Origin: Firmicutes bacterium UBA5473 | Lineage (GTDB): Bacteria > Bacillota > DTU084 | Direction: 5' to 3' | Assembly: GCA_002427165.1 (NCBI GenBank) | Contig: DIQB01000041.1 | Location: 446-8,115, forward strand | DNA length: 7,670 bases | In this document: piece after piece, positions 1-6,395 of the stretch | Layout of the letters: every line of letters begins with the position of its first letter | How positions within the stretch are numbered: the first letter of the stretch is position 1 | The notes under the pieces: model-generated | Databases searched by the model: none | The model's input: the letters and a program-made list of their open reading frames with translations, nothing else | Told to the model about the DNA's origin: nothing | Program-made: the position numbers and the translations under genes

Positions 1-794
1 ATAGCCTCAGAGGGCGGAATTCCATTCTGATAGACCCGATCTGCAGTAATTGCATCGTAAACATCGGAAATAGCGGTAATCCGGGCTAGGAGATCAATCT
101 CATCCCCTTTGAGTTTCTGAGGATAGCCAGAGCCATTGATCCGCTCATGGTGCTGATAGACAATCAGGGCTGAGCGATGAGGAATGCGCTGATTTCGCTT
201 TACGATCTCATAGCCAAAGGAGGCATGTTGAATCACTTTTTTATATTCTTCAGCTGAAAGACGACCTGGTTTGTTGAGAATCTCCTCGGGGATCCTCACT
301 TTACCAATATCATGAAGCAATGCTCCCAAAGTTAGCTGCCTGAGTTCATCTTGGCTCAAGCGCATGGAGATCCCGCAAACTAAGGACAGGATTGCCACAT
401 TCACGCAATGACCAAAAGTATAATTATCAAAGCTGCGGATATCTGTAAGGCTGATGAGCACATCCTGATTCGCAAGGACCTCATCGATAATTTTGCTAGC
501 AATCTGTTCCACAGAATCCACATTCAGATTCTTCCCCAGCCGCACCTGATTCACGGAATTGCGCAATGTCTGGATGGCCAAATTGCGAGTTGCCTCAGAG
601 ATAACCTCAGGTATTTCATAGTCACCCAGCTCATCTTGAATATAGATGGAAGGGATGCCCAACTCCTCTAGCCGCTCTATAAAGCGCTGCTTGAGAGAAA
701 CACCACTGTTGAGCAGGATCTTGCCCTCATTAGAATAAATTGGCCGAGCCACAATCATGCTCGGCACTAAATTCTCCAATCTAACCCTTCGCAA
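1..794 (-). CDS. HD-GYP domain protein, probable cyclic-di-GMP phosphodiesterase (3' end outside window)
   Basis: 264 codons are visible and the gene continues beyond position 1. The N-terminus (about residues 1-110; starts MRRVRLENLVPSMIVARPIY) is the short non-catalytic region common in clostridial HD-GYP proteins. The HD-GYP domain follows with its metal and signature residues intact: H129, H161-D162 in HDIGK, H190, H215-H216-E217, the GSGYP loop (221-225) and D244 in DVYDAITADR. The family hydrolyses cyclic di-GMP, or other cyclic dinucleotides, at a di- or tri-iron/manganese centre in the cytoplasm. No membrane segment or receiver domain is seen in the visible part. I chose the TTG start at 794 because it directly follows the rnhB stop, has AAGGAGGT 8 nt upstream, and gives the usual family N-terminus; the next in-frame Met is residue 13. 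Zero spacing to rnhB implies co-transcription and translational coupling. Domain call is very sure; substrate is inferred from the family. Confidence 0.93.
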   Translation of the reverse strand, partial: MRRVRLENLVPSMIVARPIYSNEGKILLNSGVSLKQRFIERLEELGIPSIYIQDELGDYEIPEVISEATRNLAIQTLRNSVNQVRLGKNLNVDSVEQIASKIIDEVLANQDVLISLTDIRSFDNYTFGHCVNVAILSLVCGISMRLSQDELRQLTLGALLHDIGKVRIPEEILNKPGRLSAEEYKKVIQHASFGYEIVKRNQRIPHRSALIVYQHHERINGSGYPQKLKGDEIDLLARITAISDVYDAITADRVYQNGIPPSEA

Positions 795-1406
795 TTAAGC
801 ATACCTCCTTGCTAGGGAGGCAACAGGCTCAAAAGAAAAACGATGGGCAGGGCTGGGACCGTATTGGGAAAGGGCAGCTAGATGTTCCCGGGTTCCATAG
901 CCCCGATTACGCTCCCAGCCGTAGTAGGGATACATTACAGCCAGCTGATCCATGAGCCTGTCCCGGGTCACTTTCGCCATAATTGAGGCAGCAGCGATGC
1001 TGTAAGATACACCATCACCACCCACAATAGCCCGCTGAGGTAAGGCCAGATCCCGAATGGGCAGATTCCCATCTACCAGCACATAATCCGCCTTGCCCAA
1101 AGCACGCAAAGCTCGCCCCATAGCCAGGAAAGTAGCAGCAAGGATATTTAGTCCATCGATCTCTGCTACCTCTGCCAGGCCAATCCCATAGCTCACAGAA
1201 CCCTCCAGCACTGCGAAGAGTTCAGAGCGTTTTTTAGCAGTCATTTTTTTAGAATCTTGTAAAGCCGGCAAGTTAAAGCCCGCGGGAAGCACTACAGCTG
1301 CGGCAACCACGGGGCCTGCTAGAGGCCCACGCCCTGCCTCATCTACACCTGCGATGCTTCGGTAGCCTAACTGCCTGGCATTTTCTTCATGTAGCCAATT
1401 TGGCAT
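795..1406 (-). CDS. rnhB: Ribonuclease HII
   Basis: A 203-residue protein of normal RNase HII length. It cleaves the RNA strand of RNA/DNA hybrids and nicks 5' of single ribonucleotides misincorporated in DNA, starting ribonucleotide excision repair. Visible motifs: VDEAGRGPLAGPV (21-33) with catalytic D22 and E23 and the GRG ribonucleotide-sensing loop; DSKKM (51-55); catalytic D112 in VLVDGNLP; SIMAKVTRDRLM (141-152) with the fourth acidic residue D149; and GYGTREH (169-175) with the conserved Tyr expected to stack on the substrate. I chose ATG at 1406 because TAGGAGGG sits 6 nt upstream and the family N-terminus fits. The reading frame is open further upstream (to about 1583), but that extension overlaps rbgA in another frame and has no ribosome binding site. 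It lies 71 bp after rbgA and is followed at zero distance by the HD-GYP gene. Confidence 0.97.
   Translation of the reverse strand: MPNWLHEENARQLGYRSIAGVDEAGRGPLAGPVVAAAVVLPAGFNLPALQDSKKMTAKKRSELFAVLEGSVSYGIGLAEVAEIDGLNILAATFLAMGRALRALGKADYVLVDGNLPIRDLALPQRAIVGGDGVSYSIAAASIMAKVTRDRLMDQLAVMYPYYGWERNRGYGTREHLAALSQYGPSPAHRFSFEPVASLARRYA
803..810 (-). promoter_or_regulatory. Ribosome binding site fixing the TTG start of the HD-GYP gene
   Basis: AAGGAGGT on the minus strand lies inside the last codons of rnhB (its AGG AGG encodes Arg-Arg) and ends 8 nt before the TTG at 794. No other in-frame start nearby has such a site, so it decides the start and suggests that ribosomes finishing rnhB re-initiate directly on the next gene. 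Confidence 0.8.
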
Positions 1407-1412
1407 CTTTTT

Positions 1413-1420
1413 CCCTCCTA
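1413..1420 (-). promoter_or_regulatory. Ribosome binding site fixing the rnhB start
   Basis: TAGGAGGG on the minus strand, 6 nt before ATG 1406. It selects this ATG over a longer open frame that begins within rbgA. A second SD-like GGGAGGA lies about 30 nt farther upstream in the rbgA-rnhB gap but has no start codon behind it. Confidence 0.8.
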
Positions 1421-1477
1421 CAAGAATATTTCGCCCTATAGCTAAATAATTCCTCCCAAGAAAGGAAAAAGGGACGT

Positions 1478-2257
1478 CTAAGGCTCCTCTATAGTCCACC
1501 TGCCAAGCTTGCCACTTTGAAAATCTGCCAATACCCCCACAGCGGCTCGACTCAAATCTGGCTGGGCTCCCTGGCGCAGCCAACCCTGTTTGCGGGCGAT
1601 TGCCTCCAGCTCCCCGCCTGGCTCCAGAGACGTGAGATCATAGCGGCCAAGGACTGCCTTGGGGCCATGGGCCATGAGCCAGCTCAAAAGCCAGCTTGCA
1701 GTAAGCTCGCTCTCCCCATCCACGACTCCCAAAGCAGCTAAAGTTGGGCTTTTCAAAGAGGAGCTGCCCGTGAGCACGCCTGGGGTATCTAAAATTTCCA
1801 GCCTACCGATCCGCACCCACTGGGGCCCCCGGGTGATCCCAGGCTTGTTTCCCACCTTTGTGGCTCTACGGCCCAAGAGATAATTGAGGATGGTGCTCTT
1901 GCCAGTGTTGGGTAGGCCAACTACAGCAACCCGCAGCGGCCTTCGGCCAGAGATCTTGCTCTCTAAAATGCGGCGCAGGGCTCCCATTCCAATGCCCTCT
2001 TTAGCATCTACAGCTAAAGCAGTATAGCCCTGGGCCGCGAGATGTGAAACCCACTTTTGTGTTTGCTGCGAATCTGCAAGACTTGCCTTGTTGAGGACAA
2101 CAACAAGCTTGTGCTCAAAGCGGGCTGCCACCCGCCGATCCCAGGTAGAGTGGGGCGCTCTGCTGTCTAGCACCAACAGACAACAGTCCAATACCTTAGC
2201 ATACTTAATAATCGCCAGCTTGCCCTTTTGCATATGTCCAGGTATTCCTCGTGTCAT
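1478..2257 (-). CDS. rbgA: Circularly permuted ribosome-biogenesis GTPase RbgA (YlqF)
   Basis: A 259-residue protein, somewhat shorter than Bacillus subtilis RbgA (about 282). The family drives late 50S subunit assembly, binding the immature large subunit. The GTPase motifs occur in the permuted order typical of YlqF/YawG proteins: G4 first (NKAS, 56-59), then G1 GLPNTGKST (114-122), G2 around GIT (140-142) and G3 DTPG (157-160). The N-terminal IPGHM retains H8, matching the histidine implicated in GTP hydrolysis by RbgA, and D31 lies in the DSRAP motif (usually DARxP). The C-terminal helical domain (about 175-259) ends in LGRWTIEEP, like the family's GRxxxEQP-type end. Odd: the G4 Asp of NKxD, which normally reads guanine, is Ser59. 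ATG 2257 has AGAGGAGGT 4 nt upstream. It lies 30 bp after lepB, past a strong hairpin. Identity sure; full GTP specificity uncertain. Confidence 0.93.
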   Translation of the reverse strand: MTRGIPGHMQKGKLAIIKYAKVLDCCLLVLDSRAPHSTWDRRVAARFEHKLVVVLNKASLADSQQTQKWVSHLAAQGYTALAVDAKEGIGMGALRRILESKISGRRPLRVAVVGLPNTGKSTILNYLLGRRATKVGNKPGITRGPQWVRIGRLEILDTPGVLTGSSSLKSPTLAALGVVDGESELTASWLLSWLMAHGPKAVLGRYDLTSLEPGGELEAIARKQGWLRQGAQPDLSRAAVGVLADFQSGKLGRWTIEEP

Positions 2258-2277
2258 AAGTACCTCCTCTCACACAG

Positions 2278-2302
2278 AAAAGCGGCGCTATTGCGCCGCT
2301 TT
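2278..2302 (-). terminator. Strong hairpin at the lepB stop codon (possible weak or partial terminator)
   Basis: A perfect 10-bp inverted repeat (2279-2288 with 2293-2302) has a 4-nt loop. Read on the minus strand it is AAAGCGGCGC, loop AATA, GCGCCGCTTT, followed by only one further T and then C. The first base of the lepB stop TAG is the last loop base and the other two lie in the 3' stem arm. The GC core is strong but the U-tract is short (TTTT then C), so it may terminate partially, protect the 3' end of an rplS-lepB message, or mark an RNA processing point before rbgA. Confidence 0.5.
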
Positions 2303-2851
2303 GTCAAACTGCAAAAATGTTTCCGGTCTTTTCAAAACCGTCATCTTAGTTGGAGGCCACCAGCGAAAACAGGCCCTTCCCACTACATTGCCAAAAGGTA
2401 CAAAGCCTACGTCGGGAAAGCGACTGTCTTCACTATTGTTCCTGTTATCCCCCAGAACAAAGATATGCCCTGGCGGTACATAGACAGGTCCAAATTCTCC
2501 ATAGGTGAGGCTATCTAGGTACCCCTCATCAAGTCTTTGACCATTGACGTATACCTTGTTCTCCCTGATCTTTACCTCATCGCCAGGGACACCTACAACC
2601 CTTTTGATGAACTTGCGTTTGGGCAAAACAGGGTACTTGAACACAACCACCTCGCCCCGCTTGGGTTGGCGGAAGCGGTAGCTAATTTTCTCCACAAACA
2701 AGCGCTGCCGATTATGGAGGTTAGGTTCCATGGAGCTGCCCTGCACCACAAAATTCTGGCCGATGAAAATAATAATAATGGCCGCTAAAATGGCTGCAGT
2801 AACAAATGACTCCACATATTCAAGAATCTGTGCCTTGACGGCTGGCGTCAC
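2288..2851 (-). CDS. lepB: Type I signal peptidase
   Basis: A 187-residue Gram-positive-type (Sip-like) signal peptidase I, which removes signal peptides from exported preproteins at the outer face of the membrane. A short N-terminal cytoplasmic stretch precedes one hydrophobic anchor (about 15-33, rich in Ile/Ala). The extracytoplasmic catalytic domain has the nucleophile S40 in GSSMEPNL (box B; Asn-Leu where Pro-Thr-Leu is commoner), the general-base lysine K83 in FIKRVVGVPGD (box D), and box E GDNRNNSEDSR (134-144). The start is GTG at 2851 with an AGGGGG site 8 nt upstream; the membrane anchor leaves little room for a later start. It follows rplS by 12 nt, so it is co-transcribed, and the stop is embedded in a hairpin. 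Its place beside ribosome genes and downstream of the ffh group is conserved in Firmicutes. Confidence 0.97.
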   Translation of the reverse strand: MTPAVKAQILEYVESFVTAAILAAIIIIFIGQNFVVQGSSMEPNLHNRQRLFVEKISYRFRQPKRGEVVVFKYPVLPKRKFIKRVVGVPGDEVKIRENKVYVNGQRLDEGYLDSLTYGEFGPVYVPPGHIFVLGDNRNNSEDSRFPDVGFVPFGNVVGRACFRWWPPTKMTVLKRPETFLQFDKAAQ

Positions 2852-2863
2852 AGCTTACGCCCC

Positions 2864-3205
2864 CTATCTTTTTTCCTTGATCCTAGCGGCCTTACCTGAG
2901 CGGCTGCGCAGGTAGTAGAGTTTGGCTCTCCGCACCTTACCGCGTCTTGCCACCTCAATCTTGGCTACCCTTGGGGAATGGATGGGGAATGTCCTCTCCA
3001 CCCCTACACCGCTGGAGATCTTCCGCACGGTGAAGGACTCATTAATGCCCCCGCCTTGCCTTTTGATCACTACGCCCTCGAAGACCTGAATTCGCTCTCG
3101 GGTTCCCTCTACAACCTTAGCGTGGACGCGAACAGTGTCTCCAGGCCTAAATTCAGGGACATCTTCCCTGAGAAACTGGCTCTCTACTGCCTCAATTAAA
3201 CCCAC
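2864..3205 (-). CDS. rplS: Ribosomal protein L19
   Basis: A 113-residue protein of normal bL19 length. L19 is a large-subunit protein at the 30S-50S interface, where it contributes to an intersubunit bridge. Recognisable family blocks are RPGDTVRVHAKVVEGTRERIQVFEG (with the usual basic continuation VVIKRQGGG), SSGVGVERTFPIHSP, and the basic tail with KLYYLRSRSGKAARIKEKR. The start is GTG at 3205 with AAGGAGG 7 nt upstream. It is the first gene after a dedicated consensus promoter at 3267-3294 and a 55-nt leader that folds into a hairpin, so it heads its own transcript in addition to any read-through from trmD. lepB follows 12 nt later. Confidence 0.98.
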   Translation of the reverse strand: MGLIEAVESQFLREDVPEFRPGDTVRVHAKVVEGTRERIQVFEGVVIKRQGGGINESFTVRKISSGVGVERTFPIHSPRVAKIEVARRGKVRRAKLYYLRSRSGKAARIKEKR

Positions 3206-3260
3206 TTTTGCTCCTCCTTCAAAAGACGTTCATGCTATTGCAGCGGACCGTCTTGATAAC
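3206..3260 (-). promoter_or_regulatory. Structured 5' leader of rplS, candidate L19 autoregulatory leader
   Basis: Between the predicted transcription start (G at about 3260) and GTG 3205, the minus strand contains a 6-bp stem AAGACG (3254-3249) with CGTCTT (3228-3223). It encloses an asymmetric internal loop (GTCC side and ATGAA side) and a small inner hairpin around GCTGCAATAGC. The SD sequence starts a few bases after the closing stem. Firmicutes are known to carry a short L19 leader RNA at this position, thought to bind L19 and repress its own mRNA; the size and layout here fit. The match to that family is from memory of its shape, not a covariance search. Confidence 0.6.
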
Positions 3261-3266
3261 AATAAA

Positions 3267-3294
3267 ATTATAGCACAGTTGAAGGGAATGTCAA
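3267..3294 (-). promoter_or_regulatory. Consensus sigma-A promoter for rplS-lepB-rbgA-rnhB
   Basis: On the minus strand, TTGACA (3294-3289) and TATAAT (3272-3267) are separated by 16 bp, both perfect matches to the housekeeping consensus. The TGA of TTGACA is the stop codon of trmD. The predicted start is the G at about 3260. The spacing is one short of the optimal 17. Confidence 0.85.
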
Positions 3295-4028
3295 TTCTCT
3301 TTCTCCTCTTCTTCCCTTACCTGGGCTAAAAGTTTTAGATCCTCGGCCGAAAGGGGCGCTGTGGCCAATAGATCCGGCCTCAATGCGAGTGTGCGGCGCA
3401 ATGCCTCTTTGCGGCGCCACTGGGCAATCTTCCCGTGATCGCCGGAGAGGAGAATTTCGGGCACGTTCAAACCCCTAAATTCTGCAGGCCGGGTGTAGTG
3501 GGGATATTCTAAAAGCCCCATTGAGTGGGAATCCTCAAGATGGGATTGCTCCTCACCTAAAACTCCATCCACTAGTCTGCTGATGGCATCCACTAGCACC
3601 ATGGCTGGCAACTCTCCCCCTGTGAGCACGTAATCGCCTATGGAGATCTCCCGCGTCACAAGTTCTGTCCGCACCCGCTCATCCACGCCCTCATAATGGC
3701 CGGCAATCAGAATCAGATGCTCCCTTACAGCAAGCTCCTCCACTAGCTTCTGGGTCAGAGGCTGACCCTGAGGCGTGAGGAGGATAACCTCGCTTGTAGA
3801 AGTTTTAAGTTCCTCCACAGCGAGAAAAATTGGCTCTGGCTTCAGCACCATACCAGCGCCACCACCGTAGGGGGCATCGTCTGTGATTTTGTGCTTGCCC
3901 GAGGCCCACTCTCTGAGGTAGTGGACACGGATTTGCAGCAAGCCCCGCTCCTGGGCCCGTTTGAGGATGCTTTCAGAGAAGGGTCCTGCAAACATTTCCG
4001 GGAAAAGAGTTAAAATATCAAACTGCAT
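3291..4028 (-). CDS. trmD: tRNA (guanine-N1-)-methyltransferase
   Basis: A 245-residue SPOUT-class methyltransferase that makes m1G37 next to the anticodon in tRNAs with G36-G37, using S-adenosylmethionine and preventing +1 frameshifting. Family blocks in order: FDILTLFPEMF at the N-terminus; PYGGGAGMVLKPEP (53-66); TPQG (85-88); IAGHYEGVDERV (108-119); the knot region ISIGDYVLTGGELPAM (128-143); R151 and D166, at the positions of the Escherichia coli catalytic R154 and D169; and LLEYPHYTRPAEFRG (172-186). It acts as a homodimer in the family. I prefer ATG 4028 because AGGTGG sits 5 nt upstream and TrmD proteins normally begin right before the FDILTLFP block. A GTG at 4037, abutting the rimM stop, would add three residues. 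It is 9 nt after rimM, and its stop overlaps the rplS promoter -35. Confidence 0.97.
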   Translation of the reverse strand: MQFDILTLFPEMFAGPFSESILKRAQERGLLQIRVHYLREWASGKHKITDDAPYGGGAGMVLKPEPIFLAVEELKTSTSEVILLTPQGQPLTQKLVEELAVREHLILIAGHYEGVDERVRTELVTREISIGDYVLTGGELPAMVLVDAISRLVDGVLGEEQSHLEDSHSMGLLEYPHYTRPAEFRGLNVPEILLSGDHGKIAQWRRKEALRRTLALRPDLLATAPLSAEDLKLLAQVREEEEKEN

Positions 4029-4037
4029 CTTCGCCAC

Positions 4038-4547
4038 CTAATCCACAAGCCCTGGAAGCAGGTGCACCACAATCCGTCCGGCTGCAAGATCCACTTGGCG
4101 GATCACCTGGCGGATGGCAGGCAAAAGAAGGTCTTCACCGTCTCGGGCTACCACCCAAACATCATTGCCACCTGTGGCCATCACTTCCCTGATTTTGCCT
4201 AAAAACTGCCCCTCTTCAGTGTAGACAGAAAGGCCCATGAGCTGATAAATGTAATATTGATCTTGGGGCAAGGGCACCAGCTCCTCCTCCCTAACAAGGA
4301 GGAAGACTCCCCTGAGGGCCTCTGCCCCAGCCCGATCCTCGGCTAGCCTCAGGATTGCCACGTTCCCATGAAGGCGCGCCCCCTCTACCTGGAGCAAGCG
4401 TGGCCCCTCAGCTAACTCTAGGGCAACCTGCTCTGTGGCAAGGAAGCGCTGAGGGAAGTCTGTGAGGGGAGAGACCCGCACCTCACCCGCGAGCCCCTGG
4501 GGGGCCACTACTTTTCCAATCCGCACCCAACCCTCAGGTGGGTTCAT
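4038..4547 (-). CDS. rimM: Ribosome maturation factor RimM
   Basis: A 169-residue protein of usual RimM length, which binds S19 and assists assembly of the 30S head and processing of 16S rRNA. The N-terminal RimM beta-barrel (about 7-90) opens with VRIGKVVAPQGLAGEVRV (8-25), the family hallmark. A PRC-barrel domain follows (about 97-165) with YYIYQLMGLSVYTEEG, LGKIREVMATGGNDVWVV and the terminal LLPGLVD. The first PRC motif reads YQLMGLSV where DLIGL-type sequences are commoner. ATG 4547 overlaps the khpA stop by 4 nt (ATGA), and only a weak GGAG-like site lies upstream, so translation is probably coupled to khpA. trmD starts 9 nt downstream, the usual rimM-trmD pairing. Confidence 0.97.
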   Translation of the reverse strand: MNPPEGWVRIGKVVAPQGLAGEVRVSPLTDFPQRFLATEQVALELAEGPRLLQVEGARLHGNVAILRLAEDRAGAEALRGVFLLVREEELVPLPQDQYYIYQLMGLSVYTEEGQFLGKIREVMATGGNDVWVVARDGEDLLLPAIRQVIRQVDLAAGRIVVHLLPGLVD

Positions 4548-4774
4548 TCTACGATCTCCACCACAACTTTCTTGCCTTGGCGTGTGGCAGCTGCCTTGGC
4601 CACAGTGCGGATAGCTTTAGCGATCCTGCCCTGCTTGCCAATAACTTTCCCCATGTCATCTGAAGCAACTCTGATCTCTATTATCACGGACTGGGATCCT
4701 TCAATCTGAGTTACAGAAACAGCATCTGGCTCATCCACCAGTGCACGGACAATTAGCTCAACAAGTTCCTTCAA
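4544..4774 (-). CDS. khpA: KH-domain RNA-binding protein KhpA (YlqC family)
   Basis: A 76-residue protein consisting of one KH domain, the normal size for YlqC/KhpA. The RNA-binding GxxG loop is GKQG (46-49) inside GKVIGKQGRIAKAIRTV. In Firmicutes KhpA pairs with KhpB (Jag/EloR) and binds RNA; it has been linked to cell elongation and division in streptococci. The start is TTG at 4774 with AAGGAG 8 nt upstream, that site lying within the last codons of rpsP. The gap to rpsP is 6 nt, and the 3' end overlaps rimM by 4 nt. Context between S16 and RimM is the conserved one for this family. Identity is secure; the exact target RNAs cannot be inferred. Confidence 0.95.
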   Translation of the reverse strand: MKELVELIVRALVDEPDAVSVTQIEGSQSVIIEIRVASDDMGKVIGKQGRIAKAIRTVAKAAATRQGKKVVVEIVE

Positions 4775-4780
4775 AGATGA

Positions 4781-5053
4781 TCACTCCTTTGTCTTCGAAT
4801 CATGGAACTTCTTCATCACACCAACCTTACGCAAGAGACGTCTTGCTGTATCAGTTGGCTGGGCACCCTTTTGAAGCCAAGCGAGAGCTTTATCCTCATC
4901 AACCTCAATTTTCTCGTCCTGGGTTAGGGGATTGTAGTAACCTAGCTCCTCGATGAACCTTCCATCCCTAGGTGAGCGGGAATCTGCCACTACCAGACGA
5001 TAAAAAGGTTGCCTTTTTGCACCCATTCTGCGTAGACGAATTTTCACTGCCAT
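4781..5053 (-). CDS. rpsP: Ribosomal protein S16
   Basis: A 90-residue bS16, normal Firmicute length. S16 binds 16S rRNA early and stabilises the 30S body during assembly. The N-terminal MAVKIRLRRMGAKRQPFYRL and the following VVADSRSPRDGRFIEELGYYNP are near-invariant family blocks; the middle carries the QPTDTARRLL segment, and the short Lys-rich tail is typical. ATG 5053 follows an unusually good Shine-Dalgarno sequence (AAAGGAGGTGAT). It lies 15 nt after ffh, whose stop codon begins that Shine-Dalgarno region, and 6 nt before khpA. No promoter is visible immediately upstream, so expression probably comes from the ylxM promoter. Confidence 0.98.
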   Translation of the reverse strand: MAVKIRLRRMGAKRQPFYRLVVADSRSPRDGRFIEELGYYNPLTQDEKIEVDEDKALAWLQKGAQPTDTARRLLRKVGVMKKFHDSKTKE

Positions 5054-5057
5054 TCAA

Positions 5058-5069
5058 ATCACCTCCTTT
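5058..5069 (-). promoter_or_regulatory. Extended Shine-Dalgarno sequence of rpsP
   Basis: AAAGGAGGTGAT on the minus strand, nearly the full complement of the 16S rRNA 3' end, ending 4 nt before ATG 5053 (the AGGAGG core is 8 nt or so away). It overlaps the ffh stop (TGAAAGG). This is the strongest ribosome binding site in the window, consistent with ribosomal-protein output needing to exceed that of Ffh from one message. Confidence 0.8.
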
Positions 5070-6391
5070 CACTGCAGGCCAAAGGGAAAGCCTTTGCCCC
5101 CTCTGCCTGTGGTAAATTGCTTCAGTAGTTTTCGGGTCTGTTCAAAATCTTTCAGCAGCCTATTGACATCCTGAACCCGGGTGCCACTGCCTGTGGCAAT
5201 TCTCCTTTTCCTGCTGCCATCGATGAGATTGGGATTTACCCTTTCCTTCCGGGTCATGGAGTTGATAATTGCCTCGATCCTATCCAAATGCTTCTCGTCT
5301 ACCTGAATATTTTTCAGAGCCTTGGACCCTGCCCCAGGCAGCATCCCCAGGAGCTGATCTAGAGGCCCCATCTTCTTCATCTGCTCCAATTGTGTCAGAA
5401 AATCATCCAAGGTGAACTGGGCTTTGCGCAGGCGGCTCTCCATCTCTTTAGCCTTCTGGAGATCCACTGCTTGTTGGGCCTTCTCAACTAAGGTCACCAC
5501 ATCGCCCATTCCCAGAATCCTTGAGGCCATCCGATCTGGATGGAAGGTTTCTAAGGCATCCAGTTTCTCGCCTGTGGCTGCAAACTTAATTGGCGCTCCA
5601 ACCACCGAACGAATGGAGAGGGCTGCGCCACCTCTGGCATCGCCATCAAGTTTTGTGAGGATCACACCATCTAGACTTAATCTATCGTTGAAGGTTTTGG
5701 CAACCTCCACTGCCTCCTGGCCTGTCATCGCGTCTACAACCAACAGAATTTCATCGGGACTCACCAACTGGTCGATGGCTGCAAGCTCCTGCATCATGGT
5801 CTGATCAATCTGCAGCCTGCCTGCAGTATCGATCAGGACCACATCCTGGCCCTGGGTTTTTGCATTCTCTCGGGCGGCCTGTGCCAGCTCCACAGGAGAT
5901 GCTCCAGGAATATGAAAGACAGGAACGGAGATCTGCTTGCCCAAAACCTCCAGCTGCTTTACTGCAGCTGGTCTGTAAATATCTGCGGCTACAAGCAGGG
6001 GTTTGCGCCCCTGTTTCCGCAAAAGTGTTGCCAGCTTAGCTGCAGTGGTGGTCTTGCCTGCGCCCTGGAGGCCACAGAGCATCACCACAGTAGGTGGGGT
6101 TGGTGCAAAATTCAGCTTGCTCTCCTTCTGCCCCATGAGCTCCACGAGCTCGTCGTAGACAATTTTAATTACTAACTGGGCTGGGGTAATGCTAGAGAGG
6201 ACCTCCTGGCCCTTAGCCCGCTCTTTAACTTTAGCTGTAAAGTCCTTTACCACCCGATAGTTAACATCAGCCTCCAGTAACGCCAGGCGCACCTCTCGCA
6301 TGGCAAGATCAATATCTGCCTCTGTAAGTTTGCCCCGGCCTCTGAGCCGACGAAAAGTTTCCTCAAGCCTTGATGTTAAATTTCCAAACAC
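5069..6391 (-). CDS. ffh: Signal recognition particle protein Ffh (SRP54)
   Basis: A 440-residue protein of typical Ffh length. With the SRP RNA it binds signal sequences emerging from ribosomes and delivers them to the membrane via FtsY. Domains: N helical bundle (about 1-90); SRP GTPase G domain (about 100-295) with G1 GLQGAGKTT (107-115), the insertion-box motif DIYRPAA (137-143), G3 DTAGR (188-192) and G4 TKLDGDARGG (246-255); and M domain (about 298-430) with the flexible finger region MGPLDQLLGMLPG (341-353) and the SRP-RNA-binding helix-turn-helix with SRKRRIATGSG (393-403). The short Gly-rich tail ends FPFGLQ. GTG 6391 has GGAGGT 6 nt upstream, overlapping the ylxM stop; the MFGNLTSRLE start is canonical. 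It is 4 nt from ylxM and 15 nt from rpsP. Confidence 0.98.
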   Translation of the reverse strand: MFGNLTSRLEETFRRLRGRGKLTEADIDLAMREVRLALLEADVNYRVVKDFTAKVKERAKGQEVLSSITPAQLVIKIVYDELVELMGQKESKLNFAPTPPTVVMLCGLQGAGKTTTAAKLATLLRKQGRKPLLVAADIYRPAAVKQLEVLGKQISVPVFHIPGASPVELAQAARENAKTQGQDVVLIDTAGRLQIDQTMMQELAAIDQLVSPDEILLVVDAMTGQEAVEVAKTFNDRLSLDGVILTKLDGDARGGAALSIRSVVGAPIKFAATGEKLDALETFHPDRMASRILGMGDVVTLVEKAQQAVDLQKAKEMESRLRKAQFTLDDFLTQLEQMKKMGPLDQLLGMLPGAGSKALKNIQVDEKHLDRIEAIINSMTRKERVNPNLIDGSRKRRIATGSGTRVQDVNRLLKDFEQTRKLLKQFTTGRGGKGFPFGLQ

Positions 6392-6395
6392 CCTC

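Noticed and set aside
408..671. Plus-strand open frame of 87 codons
   Set aside because: It lies antisense within the HD-GYP gene, has no ribosome binding site and no recognisable product.
1407..1583. N-terminal extension of RnhB by 59 residues (start at 1583)
   Set aside because: The extension overlaps rbgA in another frame, lacks a ribosome binding site and is unlike any RNase HII N-terminus; ATG 1406 has a strong site.
2088..2483. Plus-strand open frame of 131 codons spanning lepB and rbgA
   Set aside because: It crosses two real minus-strand genes and their hairpin, and its composition resembles no known protein.
4029..4037. GTG 4037 as trmD start, abutting the rimM stop
   Set aside because: Possible, but ATG 4028 has the better-spaced AGGTGG site and the standard TrmD N-terminus.
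5412..5804. Plus-strand open frame of 130 codons
   Set aside because: Antisense shadow of the ffh GTPase domain, which is clearly intact on the other strand.
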